From NCBI RefSeq assembly GCF_002954665.1, contig NZ_MSCM01000001.1:697786-761785 (forward strand): DNA of 64,000 nucleotides, given 5' to 3'. How positions within the stretch are numbered: position 1 is the first letter of the stretch; every line of letters begins with the position of its first letter. Below the pieces are notes generated by a model, which saw only the letters and a program-made list of their open reading frames with translations, was not told the origin of the DNA and made no database searches. Shown here piece by piece: positions 51,599 to 61,186 of the stretch. The DNA comes from Polaribacter glomeratus. Its GTDB lineage: Bacteria; Bacteroidota; Bacteroidia; Flavobacteriales; Flavobacteriaceae. A program made the position numbers and the translations under genes.

Positions 51599-53281
51599 TT
51601 AAATTTTAGAATTAATAATTTGCATCATTTCATTTTCTAAAACGATTGTTTTTTGATAAATAGCTTCTGCTTTTGCGATAATTTCTTCTGCAAATTCTCT
51701 GTCTTTAATATCTTTTGCATTGATTCGTACATTAAAATATGCGCCTGTTACGGCAGTTTTTGCACATAAAACGCCAACTCCAGCGTCCGAAAGTGAATTT
51801 GGAATTCCGGTTTTCATCATCTCGATCATCACTTCGATAGAATTATGCGCAGTTTCCATAACTTTTAAAGGAATTTCTGTTGCATATTTAGTAGCATTTT
51901 CAATGGCTAGCTTTCTTGCTTCCATTTCTTCATTGTTGGTTTTAGGCATTCTAAATCCGTCAATAATTTTGTTAAAAGCATTTGTATCTTCATCAACAAG
52001 AAATAATAAATCATTTTTATATTTCTGACCTTTTACAGCCCAGTTAGAAAAATATTCCCATTTGTCATCCCAACCTTGTTTGTGAGCAGAAAGATTTGCA
52101 ACCATTGTACCTAAAGAAACGCCTAAAGTACCAACGTAAGCGGCAATACTTCCGCCTCCTGGAGCCATAGATTCGGATGCAGTTTCTTCTGCAAAATCTT
52201 TAATTGTAAAGTCAATCAACTTTTTACTAGCATCAGAATTCATTACATATTCTATGATTCTTTCTTGCGGATTAAAAGGTTTTAAATCATCTAAACCTAA
52301 AGATTTTATAGCGATTTTAATTTTCTCGCTTTCTGATATTCCTAAAGAACGTTCTTGTTTTTTTAAGTAAAAATCGGCTGCATCTAACATTGCTTGTAAC
52401 GGTACTAAACCAACTAATTCAGAGCCTGTTACGCGTAAACCACGTTCTGTTGCACACAAATCTGTTTCGTAAAAAGCTTCGTGCATCGATGTGATTGAAA
52501 TGTTGGTTAAATTGTAAGAAATTTGCGCAATTCCGTATTCTTCAATGAACCATCCAATACCTTTTACAGCTTTTAATTTACCCGGAATTCTTTCTGGATT
52601 TCCGTTTTTATCTAAAACATTTTTTCCGTTAATGGTATTTACTCGGCCATTTTCACGAATATCAAAAGCAATCGCATTTGCTCTTCTAGTAGAAGTTGAG
52701 TTTAAATTTACGTTGTAAGCAATTAAAAAATCACGTGCAGAAATTGCTGTAACTCCAGAAGTAACTATTTGTTGATTGTATTCTGATGGACCAAAATCTG
52801 GTTTCCAATTTGGTTTAGAAAGTTTTTCTTTTAAGCCTTCATATTCTCCAGAACGAACGGTAGCTAAATTTTTTCTATCGGATGAAGTTGCTGCATTTTC
52901 ATAATAATAGCCAGAAATACCTAACTCTTCACCAACTCTTTTACCTAATTGACGTGCGTATTCTGCAGTTTCTTCCATAGAAATATTTGCGATTGGTACT
53001 AAAGGACAAACATCGGTAGCTCCAAAACGCGGATGCTCTCCTTTTTGCTTGCTCATGTCAATTAGTTCGGATGCTTTTTTTATCAATCTAAAAGCGGCTT
53101 CAATAACATCTTTTGGCTCGCCAACAAAGGTAATTACTGTTCTGTTTGTTGCTTTACCAGGATCTACATCTAGTAATTTTACACCTTCAACGGTTTTTAC
53201 ACTATTAGCAATTGTATTTATTTTGTTGATATCTCTGCCTTCACTAATATTAGGCACGCATTCTATAAGTTGTTTATTCAT
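51599..53281 (-). CDS. ftcD: Bifunctional glutamate formimidoyltransferase / formimidoyl-THF cyclodeaminase
   Basis: Histidine degradation and one-carbon metabolism: transfers the formimino group to tetrahydrofolate and then releases ammonia to give 5,10-methenyl-THF. The N-terminal formiminotransferase half (about 1-300) has ECVPNISEGRD, DPGKATNRTVITFVG and HPRFGATDVCPLVPI; the C-terminal cyclodeaminase half (about 355-555) shows SMAPGGGSIAAYVGTLG. The fused form of 560 residues resembles the mammalian enzyme. No other hut gene is in the window. Confidence 0.93.
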   Translation of the reverse strand: MNKQLIECVPNISEGRDINKINTIANSVKTVEGVKLLDVDPGKATNRTVITFVGEPKDVIEAAFRLIKKASELIDMSKQKGEHPRFGATDVCPLVPIANISMEETAEYARQLGKRVGEELGISGYYYENAATSSDRKNLATVRSGEYEGLKEKLSKPNWKPDFGPSEYNQQIVTSGVTAISARDFLIAYNVNLNSTSTRRANAIAFDIRENGRVNTINGKNVLDKNGNPERIPGKLKAVKGIGWFIEEYGIAQISYNLTNISITSMHEAFYETDLCATERGLRVTGSELVGLVPLQAMLDAADFYLKKQERSLGISESEKIKIAIKSLGLDDLKPFNPQERIIEYVMNSDASKKLIDFTIKDFAEETASESMAPGGGSIAAYVGTLGVSLGTMVANLSAHKQGWDDKWEYFSNWAVKGQKYKNDLLFLVDEDTNAFNKIIDGFRMPKTNNEEMEARKLAIENATKYATEIPLKVMETAHNSIEVMIEMMKTGIPNSLSDAGVGVLCAKTAVTGAYFNVRINAKDIKDREFAEEIIAKAEAIYQKTIVLENEMMQIINSKI

Positions 53282-53434
53282 GGTTGATGAGTTTGTTGGT
53301 TAAAAAAATAAGACACTAATTTTTAGGATTCTTGTGCGATACATAGTGTGCTTAAATTAAAAATTATATTGTCAAATGTAAAATATCCTTCAAAAATAAG
53401 CTATAAAAATTATCAAAATAATAAAAATAGTTAC

Positions 53435-54604
53435 TTATTTTAAAGCTTTTGATAAAAATAAATATCTAAAAAAAAGTAGCATTAGAACAGGGATTACTGC
53501 AACCGGAAATAATTGAACTTCAGAAATCCAAAGAATTGGAATATTTATTAATAAAACTAACGAAAAGATGAAGTAAAATTTCATCCATTTTTGTTGATTA
53601 TTTTTGAGCATTAAAAAGGCAATAATTAAATTAGGCGCAAAAGCCCATAAAAAATTAAAGTTATTTGGAGCTGTAGAATGATCTGTAAAAAACCAAAGAA
53701 AAATGATTAATACTCCTGCAACCCCAGTTGTAAAAAGGATTGTAAAATCTAACCATTTTGATCTTTTTTCCTTTTTGTAATCAGAAATTGTTATGAAAAT
53801 TCCGACGAAAGAAAGAATACTAAAAATTAAAAAAGGATTAAATATTGATAGTTCTTGTTTTTGTTCTTCAAAATCTAAGAGCACATCTTCTCTTAAAATT
53901 ATATTTTCTGGCTGATTTCTTATAAACAATTGGCTGTTTTTAAAAATCGCATATACATATTTGGGCAAATACATATACTGATCAGAAGTGGCCTTTTGAT
54001 CTAATTTACTTCCTAAAGCTAAATTAATTCCGAAGTTCCCCCATGTATTCCAATGGATTTCTTTGTTCATTAATTGTCTAAAAGATTGGTTTTTATCGAT
54101 ATTTTCATCAATAAAAACAACTTTATTTCCTAAAATTGAAATTGTAATATCTCTTAATTTTGTGGCACAATTATTAAAGTAAGGATCGTATAAATAAGTA
54201 GCATTTTCAGGTAGCGCATTATTTTCTAAATACTTGAAAAATGTTTGCTTTTCTTGTAGCGTTAAATTTAAAACTTGTTGTTTTACCCAACGTTTATCTT
54301 TTTTGTAACTTTCTAAAAAGTATTCGAAATTATATCTACCTAAACTGTATAAAAGTTTTCCTTTAGTGAAGTTTGAATAAAAATTTGGTGCATTAAAATC
54401 GAACATTCCGTAATTGTAAATAAGATCTATTTGTAAAACAGGATCCTTAATTCTGATGGCAGAATGACCAAATGCTTCAAATAACTCAGTTCCTGGACCA
54501 GCGGTGATAAGACTAACTTCGGAATATACAGAAAGGTTAACTTGTGAATTATAGGGTTTTATAAAAGCAAAAAGAAAGAATAATAGGATGTATTTTTTTT
54601 TCAT
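53435..54604 (-). CDS. Lnb-type lipoprotein N-acyltransferase (DUF4105)
   Basis: Membrane enzyme expected to add the third acyl chain to lipoprotein N-termini by intramolecular transfer, the role described for Lnb in Bacteroidota. A signal peptide (about 1-20) precedes the papain-like domain with the conserved His47 in EAFGHSAIRI and Cys146 in YFNNCATKLRD. The C-terminal 150 residues hold about five membrane helices. It is 389 residues and lies 9 bases after the PorV-like gene on the same strand, so an envelope-biogenesis unit is likely. Confidence 0.85.
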   Translation of the reverse strand: MKKKYILLFFLFAFIKPYNSQVNLSVYSEVSLITAGPGTELFEAFGHSAIRIKDPVLQIDLIYNYGMFDFNAPNFYSNFTKGKLLYSLGRYNFEYFLESYKKDKRWVKQQVLNLTLQEKQTFFKYLENNALPENATYLYDPYFNNCATKLRDITISILGNKVVFIDENIDKNQSFRQLMNKEIHWNTWGNFGINLALGSKLDQKATSDQYMYLPKYVYAIFKNSQLFIRNQPENIILREDVLLDFEEQKQELSIFNPFLIFSILSFVGIFITISDYKKEKRSKWLDFTILFTTGVAGVLIIFLWFFTDHSTAPNNFNFLWAFAPNLIIAFLMLKNNQQKWMKFYFIFSLVLLINIPILWISEVQLFPVAVIPVLMLLFFRYLFLSKALK

Positions 54605-54613
54605 AAATTAGTA

Positions 54614-55681
54614 TCATCTAAAAAAACTGTAATCAAAAGTAATTGAAAAAATATTTGAAAATAAGGCGTTACCAACACTACCAATGTTTGTTAAAGCATA
54701 ATCTACTTGAACGCCACGGTAGTTAAAACCAACACCAAAATTGGGTTGTGTAGAAAGCGATTTTCCATTGTCAAATTCTGTGATATATTGAAAATTACCA
54801 ACTCCTAAACGAACGTATACAAGCTGATCATAATCTAACTGAAAGCCAATTGCAGGGTCGATACTGCCCACTTTTGATGAGAAAATATCATTGGTTTGTT
54901 CAAAACGAACATTTAGATCTACTTCTGTTTGCAAGTTAAAAAAGCGCCCAATTCTAAAATCTTTAGCAACACCTAATTGAATTTTTGGTTTTGTAATTTC
55001 AGTAGTTTCAGGTAATTCTTGATTTTGTCCAGGAATTGCATCCTTTATTTTATTGAATTCCTCTTCATTAATAGCCCAACTATTGTAAGTCGTAGTAATG
55101 TCTCTTGCCATCAGGCCAAATTTCCATTCGTTTCTTTCAAACTGAAGACCTGCATCAAAACCAAAACCCCAAGAAGCTGCAAAATCACCAATAATTCTTC
55201 GAACTATTTTTGCATTCACACCAAATTTAACATCTTTAAAAATTAAATTTCTTGCATAAGCAAAATTAAAAGCATAGTCAGCAGCTGAAAATAAACTAAT
55301 TCTATTAAAATCTATATTTCCTTGACTATCAATTAATTGGGTCGTGTTTAAAATGTCATCAACTCCAAAACGAATTATAGAAATACCAAGAGCGCTATTT
55401 TTATCGATAGGCATTGCAAAAGCAGCATGGTTGTAATTTGCGATTCCGGCAAAATAAGAAGCATGCATTAAAGAACCTTGATAATCTTCTATACCAACTA
55501 AACCAGCTGGATTCCAGTAAATTGCATTCACGTTATTAGTGGTTGCAACTACCGCTTTGCTCATTCCTAAAGCTGCAGCATCTACACCAATATTTAAAAA
55601 TTCATTTGAATAATTTCTAAAGGATTGCGCATTAAAAAAAAGCGGAAAAGCAATTAATAAAAGGGCTACTTTGTATTTCAC
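54614..55681 (-). CDS. PorV/PorQ-family outer-membrane barrel (PorV2-like, T9SS)
   Basis: A 355-residue outer-membrane protein with a signal peptide (1-18, ending FFNAQ). The N-terminal FLNIGVDAAALGMSKAVVATTNNVNAIYWNPAGL pattern, split across residues 28-61, is typical of PorV/PorQ-type barrels, and the C-terminus ends FSITFDYSFFR. PorV shuttles T9SS cargo at the outer membrane. The exact paralogue (PorV, PorQ or PorV2) is not decided; none of the T9SS core genes is nearby. It is in one unit with the Lnb gene. Confidence 0.68.
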   Translation of the reverse strand: MKYKVALLLIAFPLFFNAQSFRNYSNEFLNIGVDAAALGMSKAVVATTNNVNAIYWNPAGLVGIEDYQGSLMHASYFAGIANYNHAAFAMPIDKNSALGISIIRFGVDDILNTTQLIDSQGNIDFNRISLFSAADYAFNFAYARNLIFKDVKFGVNAKIVRRIIGDFAASWGFGFDAGLQFERNEWKFGLMARDITTTYNSWAINEEEFNKIKDAIPGQNQELPETTEITKPKIQLGVAKDFRIGRFFNLQTEVDLNVRFEQTNDIFSSKVGSIDPAIGFQLDYDQLVYVRLGVGNFQYITEFDNGKSLSTQPNFGVGFNYRGVQVDYALTNIGSVGNALFSNIFSITFDYSFFR

Positions 55682-55756
55682 AAATATTAAAAATTATAGA
55701 TTACAAATATCTTAAAACCTACTAAAATAACTGTAGTTTTTGTTAGTTATTGTTTA

Positions 55757-56737
55757 TTAAATATCTAATTGAATATTTTCTTTTATAAACCGATCAATTC
55801 TATATTCTAGCCATGTATTTTCAATAGGTTTAAAGGATGTCATAAAACCAACATGACCTCCAAATTTTGTTTCTTCAAAAAAGAAATACTTAGAGATTTC
55901 TGCTTCTTCATAAGGATAACATTCTCTTGATAAAAAACTATCGTCTTTAGCATTTATGAGCAAAGTTGGTTTATTTATATTCAAAAGGTATGGTTTTGAG
56001 CTTGCTTTTTTCCAATAATCCTCTGGGCTTTTAAAACCAAAAACTGGTACCGTATATAAATGTTCTAAGTGCTTAAATTTTGTTGCTTTAAAAAGTTTAC
56101 TTTGATCTAATTTATATTCTGGAAATTTAAAAGCCTTTTCTAAAAGTTTGTTTTTCATTGTTTTAAAAAACATTTCCATAAATAATTTATTTTTTAGTTT
56201 ATCCATTTCAATTTCTGCTGAGCCAATATCAATTGGCACAGAAACTGCAATTCCGCCTTTTACAATTGGTGAAATATTTTCTCCTTGTTCTCCAATGTAT
56301 TTTAGCGTTAAATTGCCACCTAAACTAAAACCAACAATAATAATATTTTTGTACTCGTAATTTTTTAATAAATACTTTATAACAAAATCAACATCTTCCG
56401 TTTTACCGCTATGATAGGTAGAAAGCAACAAATTATCTTCGCCACTGCAACCTCTTAAATTAAAACAAACAGTATCTAAACCTTCTTTTTTTAAGTGATT
56501 AACGTTGGACGCCATGTATTTAGAGTCAGAACTACCTTCTAAACCGTGTATTAGCAAAACCAAAGTTTTAGAACCCACAAAAGAAAAATCTAAATCAAAA
56601 AAATCATGATCCCAGGTTTTAATCCTTTTTCTAATATAAGAAGCTTTGTCTTTCATAAAAAGAGGCCTATAAGTAGTGTTAAAATAACCATTTCTAAACG
56701 GCATTGTGGGCAGAAAATCAGAAGAAAAGACGGGCAT
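55757..56737 (-). CDS. YheT-family alpha/beta hydrolase
   Basis: Hydrolase of the YheT/ABHD1-3 type. I start at ATG 56737 (MPVFSSDFLPTMPF), 326 residues; an ATG at 56764 adds 9 poorly conserved residues. Motifs: HGLEGSSDSKYM near the start, the nucleophile elbow IVGFSLGGN, an Asp in NAKDDSFLS, and His in GGHVGFM. No signal peptide. Substrates of bacterial YheT are not established. It is transcribed divergently from pssA. Confidence 0.85.
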   Translation of the reverse strand: MPVFSSDFLPTMPFRNGYFNTTYRPLFMKDKASYIRKRIKTWDHDFFDLDFSFVGSKTLVLLIHGLEGSSDSKYMASNVNHLKKEGLDTVCFNLRGCSGEDNLLLSTYHSGKTEDVDFVIKYLLKNYEYKNIIIVGFSLGGNLTLKYIGEQGENISPIVKGGIAVSVPIDIGSAEIEMDKLKNKLFMEMFFKTMKNKLLEKAFKFPEYKLDQSKLFKATKFKHLEHLYTVPVFGFKSPEDYWKKASSKPYLLNINKPTLLINAKDDSFLSRECYPYEEAEISKYFFFEETKFGGHVGFMTSFKPIENTWLEYRIDRFIKENIQLDI

Positions 56738-56789
56738 AGGTTTTATTTTGCACAAATATGACAAAAAAATAACTATTTAGAAAATTAGC

Positions 56790-56797
56790 TACTTTTG
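56790..56797 (+). promoter_or_regulatory. -7 box of pssA
   Basis: TACTTTTG matches TAnnTTTG and lies 33 bases before ATG 56831. Only a weak TTTAG-like -33 box is visible. Confidence 0.5.
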
Positions 56798-56830
56798 ATT
56801 ACCTACTTTAGCCATTGAAAATAAAAGTAT

Positions 56831-57565
56831 ATGCGTTTAGGAAAACAAATTCCAAATTACATTACGTTAGGTAATTTATTTGCTGGTACGGTTGCAGCAA
56901 TTTTTGCTGTTGAAGGAAACTTTAAAACTGCGGCTATATTTGTATTGATAGGAATAATTCTTGACTTTTTTGATGGTTTTATTGCACGTTTATTAGGCGT
57001 TTCTGGAGAGTTAGGCAAACAATTAGACTCTTTGGCAGATATGGTAACAAGTGGTGTTGTACCAGGTATTATCATGTTTAAATTAATACAAAGTAATTTA
57101 AATGTAGGATCTAATTTAGAATTAAAAACAGCGCAAATATTAGATGTACCACTAATAGGCTTAATTTTAACGTTAGCAGCTTGTTATAGACTGGCAAGTT
57201 TTAATTTAGATACTAGACAATCTGATTCTTTTATAGGCTTACCTACACCTGCAATGTGTTTATTTGTAGTTTCTTTACCACTAATACGGATGCATTCTGG
57301 GATTGAATTTGTGAATGATTTAATAAGTAATAATTATTTTTTAATAGCTGTAACTTGGATCTTAAGCTTTTTGATGAATGCAGAAATGCATCTATTTTCA
57401 CTAAAGTTTAAAGAGTATTCTTTTAAAAATAATTACATAAAATATATTTTTCTTATCGCTTCTGTACTATTAATTTTTACCTTAAATTTTCTAGCCGTTC
57501 CATTAATTATTATATTGTACATTATTTTATCAGTATTTAAAAAGAAGATTTTATTAAACAATTAA
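56831..57565 (+). CDS. pssA: CDP-diacylglycerol--serine O-phosphatidyltransferase
   Basis: Makes phosphatidylserine, the precursor of phosphatidylethanolamine. The CDP-alcohol transferase motif is complete: DGFIARLLGVSGELGKQLDSLAD (residues about 49-71, given here in outline), with the three Asp that bind metal. About eight membrane helices follow from residue 10 to 240. At 244 residues it is of normal size. The GAF histidine kinase begins 4 bases after its stop, so they are probably co-transcribed. Confidence 0.93.
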   Translation: MRLGKQIPNYITLGNLFAGTVAAIFAVEGNFKTAAIFVLIGIILDFFDGFIARLLGVSGELGKQLDSLADMVTSGVVPGIIMFKLIQSNLNVGSNLELKTAQILDVPLIGLILTLAACYRLASFNLDTRQSDSFIGLPTPAMCLFVVSLPLIRMHSGIEFVNDLISNNYFLIAVTWILSFLMNAEMHLFSLKFKEYSFKNNYIKYIFLIASVLLIFTLNFLAVPLIIILYIILSVFKKKILLNN

Positions 57566-57569
57566 AAAA

Positions 57570-58796
57570 ATGAAACCAGCTGAGATCCCCCAAAATGAAA
57601 AAGAAAGGTTAAAAGTTTTAAAAAATTATAATATTTTAGACACTTTACCCGAAGAAGAATATGATGCTATTACCAAAATAGCTTCTGGCATCTGTGAAAC
57701 TCCTATTGCACTTGTAACTATAGTTGATGAAAACAGGCAATGGTTTAAGTCTAAACGTGGTATAAATGCTTCTGAAACATCAAGAGACATCGCTTTTTGC
57801 GCACATACTATTTTAAATCCTGATGAATTATTTATTGTTAATGATGCTACAAAAGATGGTCGTTTTTTCGATAATCCTTTAACTACCGAAGATACTAAGG
57901 TTGTTTTTTATGCTGGCGCACCTTTAAACAGTTCAGAAGGATATCCTTTAGGAACTTTGTGTGTTATTGATAATAAACCAAAAGTATTAAGTGAAAATCA
58001 AAAAGAATCTTTACTATTATTGTCAAAACAAGTAGTTCGACTTTTTGAATTAAGAAAAAAGAACAACGAACTTATAGATTCTAATAGAAAAGTTAAAAAG
58101 TTAAACGAACAGTTAAATAATTTTGCTTATCGATTAACGCACGATTTAAAGTCGCCAATTAATGGTATTCATTTTTTGTTAAATGTTTTAAAAGAAGATC
58201 ATATTCAACTTTTTAAAAATACGGATGCAGAAGAACACATAAATTTAATTTCTAACAGAATTATTTATATAGATAATTTAATTAATGATATTTTAAATTA
58301 CTCTAAGGTAACTAGTGAAAATATTGTTTATGAAGATTTAAATATTAAAGAACTTTTAGACAGAATTATAATTAATATTGATTTTGAAAAAAGATTAGTA
58401 TTAGATTCAGAAAACTTAGATTTACAAATATTTAGTTCTAAAATAGGACTTTTACAAGTTTTTCAAAATTTAATATCGAATTCCAGAAAATTTTCTGATG
58501 AAAAAAAAGCTATAATAACTGTAAGTTTTAAAGAAGATTTGCATAAATATCATTTTACGTATCAAGATAACGGTCCAGGAATTGAAGAACAGTATTGGGC
58601 TAAAGTTTTTGCAATTTTTGAAACATTAGGCGATGCAAGTAACGACAACACAGGAATTGGTTTGGCTACTGTAAAAGCGATTGTTAAAAGATTAGGAGGT
58701 AAAATTTCTTTAAAGAAAAGAGAAGATGGTAAAAAAGGAGTTTGTTTCTATTTTTATATCCAGAAAAGAAAATCTCATCAACTTTTAAAAGATTAA
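57570..58796 (+). CDS. Cytoplasmic GAF-domain sensor histidine kinase
   Basis: A 408-residue soluble kinase. The GAF domain (about 25-160) opens with ERLKVLKNYNILDTLPEEEYDAI and includes FKSKRGINASETSRDIAFCAHTI blocks. A short coiled coil leads to the HisKA box LTHDLKSPINGI (His about 188) and a HATPase with NLISNSRKFS, QDNGPGIEE and GIGLATVKAIVKRLGG. No membrane segment and no linked response regulator. It lies 4 bases after pssA. The ligand is not readable. Confidence 0.88.
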   Translation: MKPAEIPQNEKERLKVLKNYNILDTLPEEEYDAITKIASGICETPIALVTIVDENRQWFKSKRGINASETSRDIAFCAHTILNPDELFIVNDATKDGRFFDNPLTTEDTKVVFYAGAPLNSSEGYPLGTLCVIDNKPKVLSENQKESLLLLSKQVVRLFELRKKNNELIDSNRKVKKLNEQLNNFAYRLTHDLKSPINGIHFLLNVLKEDHIQLFKNTDAEEHINLISNRIIYIDNLINDILNYSKVTSENIVYEDLNIKELLDRIIINIDFEKRLVLDSENLDLQIFSSKIGLLQVFQNLISNSRKFSDEKKAIITVSFKEDLHKYHFTYQDNGPGIEEQYWAKVFAIFETLGDASNDNTGIGLATVKAIVKRLGGKISLKKREDGKKGVCFYFYIQKRKSHQLLKD

Positions 58797-58802
58797 ATCT
58801 CT

Positions 58803-59162
58803 GTGTTTAAATCAATAAGAACTTTTATTGGTGCAAAAAACCATGAAGAATCTAAAAGTTTTTATAAAGACTTAGGGTTTACTGAAACTAATTTATCAGA
58901 TACATTGTCTTATTTTAAAATTGATGAAAAACTAGGGTTCTATTTACAAAAAGCATTTGTTAAAGATTGGGTAGACAATTCCATGCTATTTTTAGAAGTA
59001 GAAAATCTTGAAAATTATTATAGTTTAATCAAAGAAAAAAATCTTACCAAAACATATAAAAGAGTCAAACTTTCTAAAATTGTTGACAAAGATTGGGGAA
59101 AAGAATTCTTTTTACACGATCCGTCGGGAATTCTTTGGCACTTTGGTAATTTTAAGGAGTAA
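58803..59162 (+). CDS. VOC-family (glyoxalase/bleomycin-resistance-like) protein, GTG start
   Basis: A 119-residue single VOC domain starting at GTG 58803 (6 bases after the kinase stop). Two beta-alpha-beta-beta-beta modules are apparent: SKSFYKDLGFTETNLSDTLSYFKI and the late FFLHDPSGILWHFGNF, with the Glu/His pattern of metal binding only partly kept. The reaction is unknown. Its last 11 bases overlap the convergent lptB gene. It forms a three-gene unit with pssA and the kinase. Confidence 0.75.
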   Translation: MFKSIRTFIGAKNHEESKSFYKDLGFTETNLSDTLSYFKIDEKLGFYLQKAFVKDWVDNSMLFLEVENLENYYSLIKEKNLTKTYKRVKLSKIVDKDWGKEFFLHDPSGILWHFGNFKE

Positions 59163-59895
59163 AAAACTTCTTCTTCTTCAGTTCAAAATCTTTTCCTAAA
59201 TATACTTTACGCACCATTTCATCCGCAGCTAATTCTTCTGGAGTGCCTTCTTTTAAAATACTACCATTATACATTAAATACGTTTTATCTGTAATTGCTA
59301 AAGTTGCTTGCACATCATGATCGGTAATTAAAATACCAATATTTTTATTTTTTAATTGTGCCACAATGCTTTGTATATCTTCTACAGCAATAGGATCTAC
59401 ACCTGCAAAAGGCTCATCTAACAAAATAAAATTAGGGTCAGAAGCTAAACATCGTGCAATTTCTGTTCTACGTCTTTCTCCTCCCGATAGTAAATCGCCT
59501 CTATTTTTACGAACATGACCAATATTAAACTCTTCAATTAAAGATTCTAGCTTTATTTTTTGTGCTTTTTTTGATAAGTTCGTGAATTGCAAAACCGACA
59601 GAATATTATCTTCTACAGATAATTTTCTAAAAACAGATGCTTCTTGCGCTAAATATCCAATTCCTTTTTGGGCACGTTTGTACATGGCGTCGCCAGTTAT
59701 TTCTTTATCATCTAAAAAAATACGACCAGAGTTTGGTTTTACCATGCCAACAATCATATAAAAAGAAGTAGTTTTTCCGGCGCCATTTGGGCCTAAAAGA
59801 CCTATTATTTCTCCTTGCTTAACCTCTAAAGAAATACCTTGTACAACTTTTCTGCTACCGTAAATTTTTTGAATGTTCTCTGCTCTTAAAATCAT
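59152..59895 (-). CDS. lptB: LPS export ABC transporter ATP-binding protein LptB
   Basis: Cytoplasmic ATPase of the LPS export complex, partner of the LptF/G permease at 3642-5093. All ABC motifs are intact: Walker A GPNGAGKTT, signature LLSGGERRR, Walker B FILLDEPFAGVDP, and the switch His in ILITDHDVQATL. It is 247 residues with the short C-terminal extension of LptB. It is downstream of the kdsD-tatC unit and overlaps the VOC gene by 11 bases at the 3' end. Confidence 0.95.
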   Translation of the reverse strand: MILRAENIQKIYGSRKVVQGISLEVKQGEIIGLLGPNGAGKTTSFYMIVGMVKPNSGRIFLDDKEITGDAMYKRAQKGIGYLAQEASVFRKLSVEDNILSVLQFTNLSKKAQKIKLESLIEEFNIGHVRKNRGDLLSGGERRRTEIARCLASDPNFILLDEPFAGVDPIAVEDIQSIVAQLKNKNIGILITDHDVQATLAITDKTYLMYNGSILKEGTPEELAADEMVRKVYLGKDFELKKKKFFTP

Positions 59896-60033
59896 ATATT
59901 TAAAATAGGTGTAATTGTTTAATTATAGAAAAGTTTAATTTTTGATTAGTGTAAATATAATTAATAATATTTTCAAGAATCTTAAAGCTCTCTTAAACAT
60001 TGTTTAGACTTACACATTTAAACAGTTATATAA

Positions 60034-60381
60034 TTATACTTCTTTTTCTAGTGCTTCCCAGAACTCAACGGCTCTTCTTAAATGTGGGACTACAATAGTA
60101 CCGCCAATTAAGGTTGCTATAGACATTGTTTCCATCATTTCTTCTTTTGTAACGCCATTTTTATGTGCGGTTTCTAAATGATAAGCAATACAATCATCGC
60201 ATCTTAAAACAGCAGAAGCTACTAAACCTAATAATTCTTTTGTTTTTACTGATAAATGACCTTCAGCATACGCATTTGTGTCTAAATTAAAAATTCGTTT
60301 AATTACTTTATTATCAGAAGCTAAAATTTTACCGTTCATTTTTTGACGATACTCATTAAACTCTTGGACTTTTGTTGGCAT
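60034..60381 (-). CDS. Carboxymuconolactone decarboxylase-family / AhpD-like protein
   Basis: A 115-residue all-helical AhpD-like protein. The active motif RCDDCIAYH holds a CxxC followed by His (about residues 59-67), as in AhpD, which suggests thiol-dependent peroxidase or reductase activity rather than ring decarboxylation. TKEEMMETMSIATLIGG follows. Its start (MPTKVQEFNEYRQ) overlaps the tatC 3' end by 26 bases, which is unusually long but gives the expected family N-terminus. Confidence 0.85.
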   Translation of the reverse strand: MPTKVQEFNEYRQKMNGKILASDNKVIKRIFNLDTNAYAEGHLSVKTKELLGLVASAVLRCDDCIAYHLETAHKNGVTKEEMMETMSIATLIGGTIVVPHLRRAVEFWEALEKEV

Positions 60382-61186
60382 TTTTTTGTTGGTTTTTGAT
60401 GACTCTTTTTGAAACGATTATACTTATTTCATATAAAATAAGAATTGGTATAGCAACTATAACTTGACTTGCAATATCTGGCGGTGTAATAACTGCAGCT
60501 ACAATTAAAACAAGAACTAAAGCGTGTTTTCTATATCTTCTTAAGAACTCTGGTGTAATTAAACCAATTTTAGTTAAAAAATAAATTAAAACAGGTAATT
60601 CAAATAAAATAGAAACACCTATTAACATATTGGTTACAAGACCTATATGAGACTCTAGTGTAAAACTGTTTTCAATTGCATCTGTAATTTGATAATTGTA
60701 TAAAAACTGAATTGAAATTGGGGCAATTACATAAAAACTAAATAATACGCCAAGAAAAAATAAGAAAGAAGCAACAAATATGAAGCCTCTAGAACTATTT
60801 ATTTCTTTTTTTGTTAATCCTGGGGCAATAAAGCGCCAAATTTCCCATAAAATATAAGGGAATGATGCAATAAAACCTAAAATTAATGAAGACCAAATAG
60901 AGTTCATTAATTGTGATGTAACTTCGATACTTTGTAGTTTTTTATCAGCAAAATCAATAGTACAAAAGGCACTATCCATGCCTAAATAATTAAAAAAATC
61001 GCAAAATAATCGATAAGTTATAAAGTCTGGTTGAATATGGGCTAATAAAAAGTTATCGTATACTTCTTTTGCAAAAATAAAGAATACAAATGCCAAAACA
61101 AATATGGCTAAAAAACTTCTTACTAAATGCCATCTTAATTCTTCTAAATGTCCTAAAAAAGACATTTCTTTTTGTTCTTCTGCCAT
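60356..61186 (-). CDS. tatC: Twin-arginine translocase subunit TatC
   Basis: Receptor of the Tat pathway for folded proteins. The 276-residue protein starts FLGHLEELRWHLVRS, the conserved N-terminal motif, and has six membrane segments with the PFQ-like region replaced by FPYILWEIWRFI and the conserved FAPGLTKKE form here as IAPGLTKKE. The start overlaps the kdsD stop by 1 base (TAATG). The AhpD-like gene follows with an overlap. TatA is not in the window. Confidence 0.95.
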   Translation of the reverse strand: MAEEQKEMSFLGHLEELRWHLVRSFLAIFVLAFVFFIFAKEVYDNFLLAHIQPDFITYRLFCDFFNYLGMDSAFCTIDFADKKLQSIEVTSQLMNSIWSSLILGFIASFPYILWEIWRFIAPGLTKKEINSSRGFIFVASFLFFLGVLFSFYVIAPISIQFLYNYQITDAIENSFTLESHIGLVTNMLIGVSILFELPVLIYFLTKIGLITPEFLRRYRKHALVLVLIVAAVITPPDIASQVIVAIPILILYEISIIVSKRVIKNQQKNANKSPRV

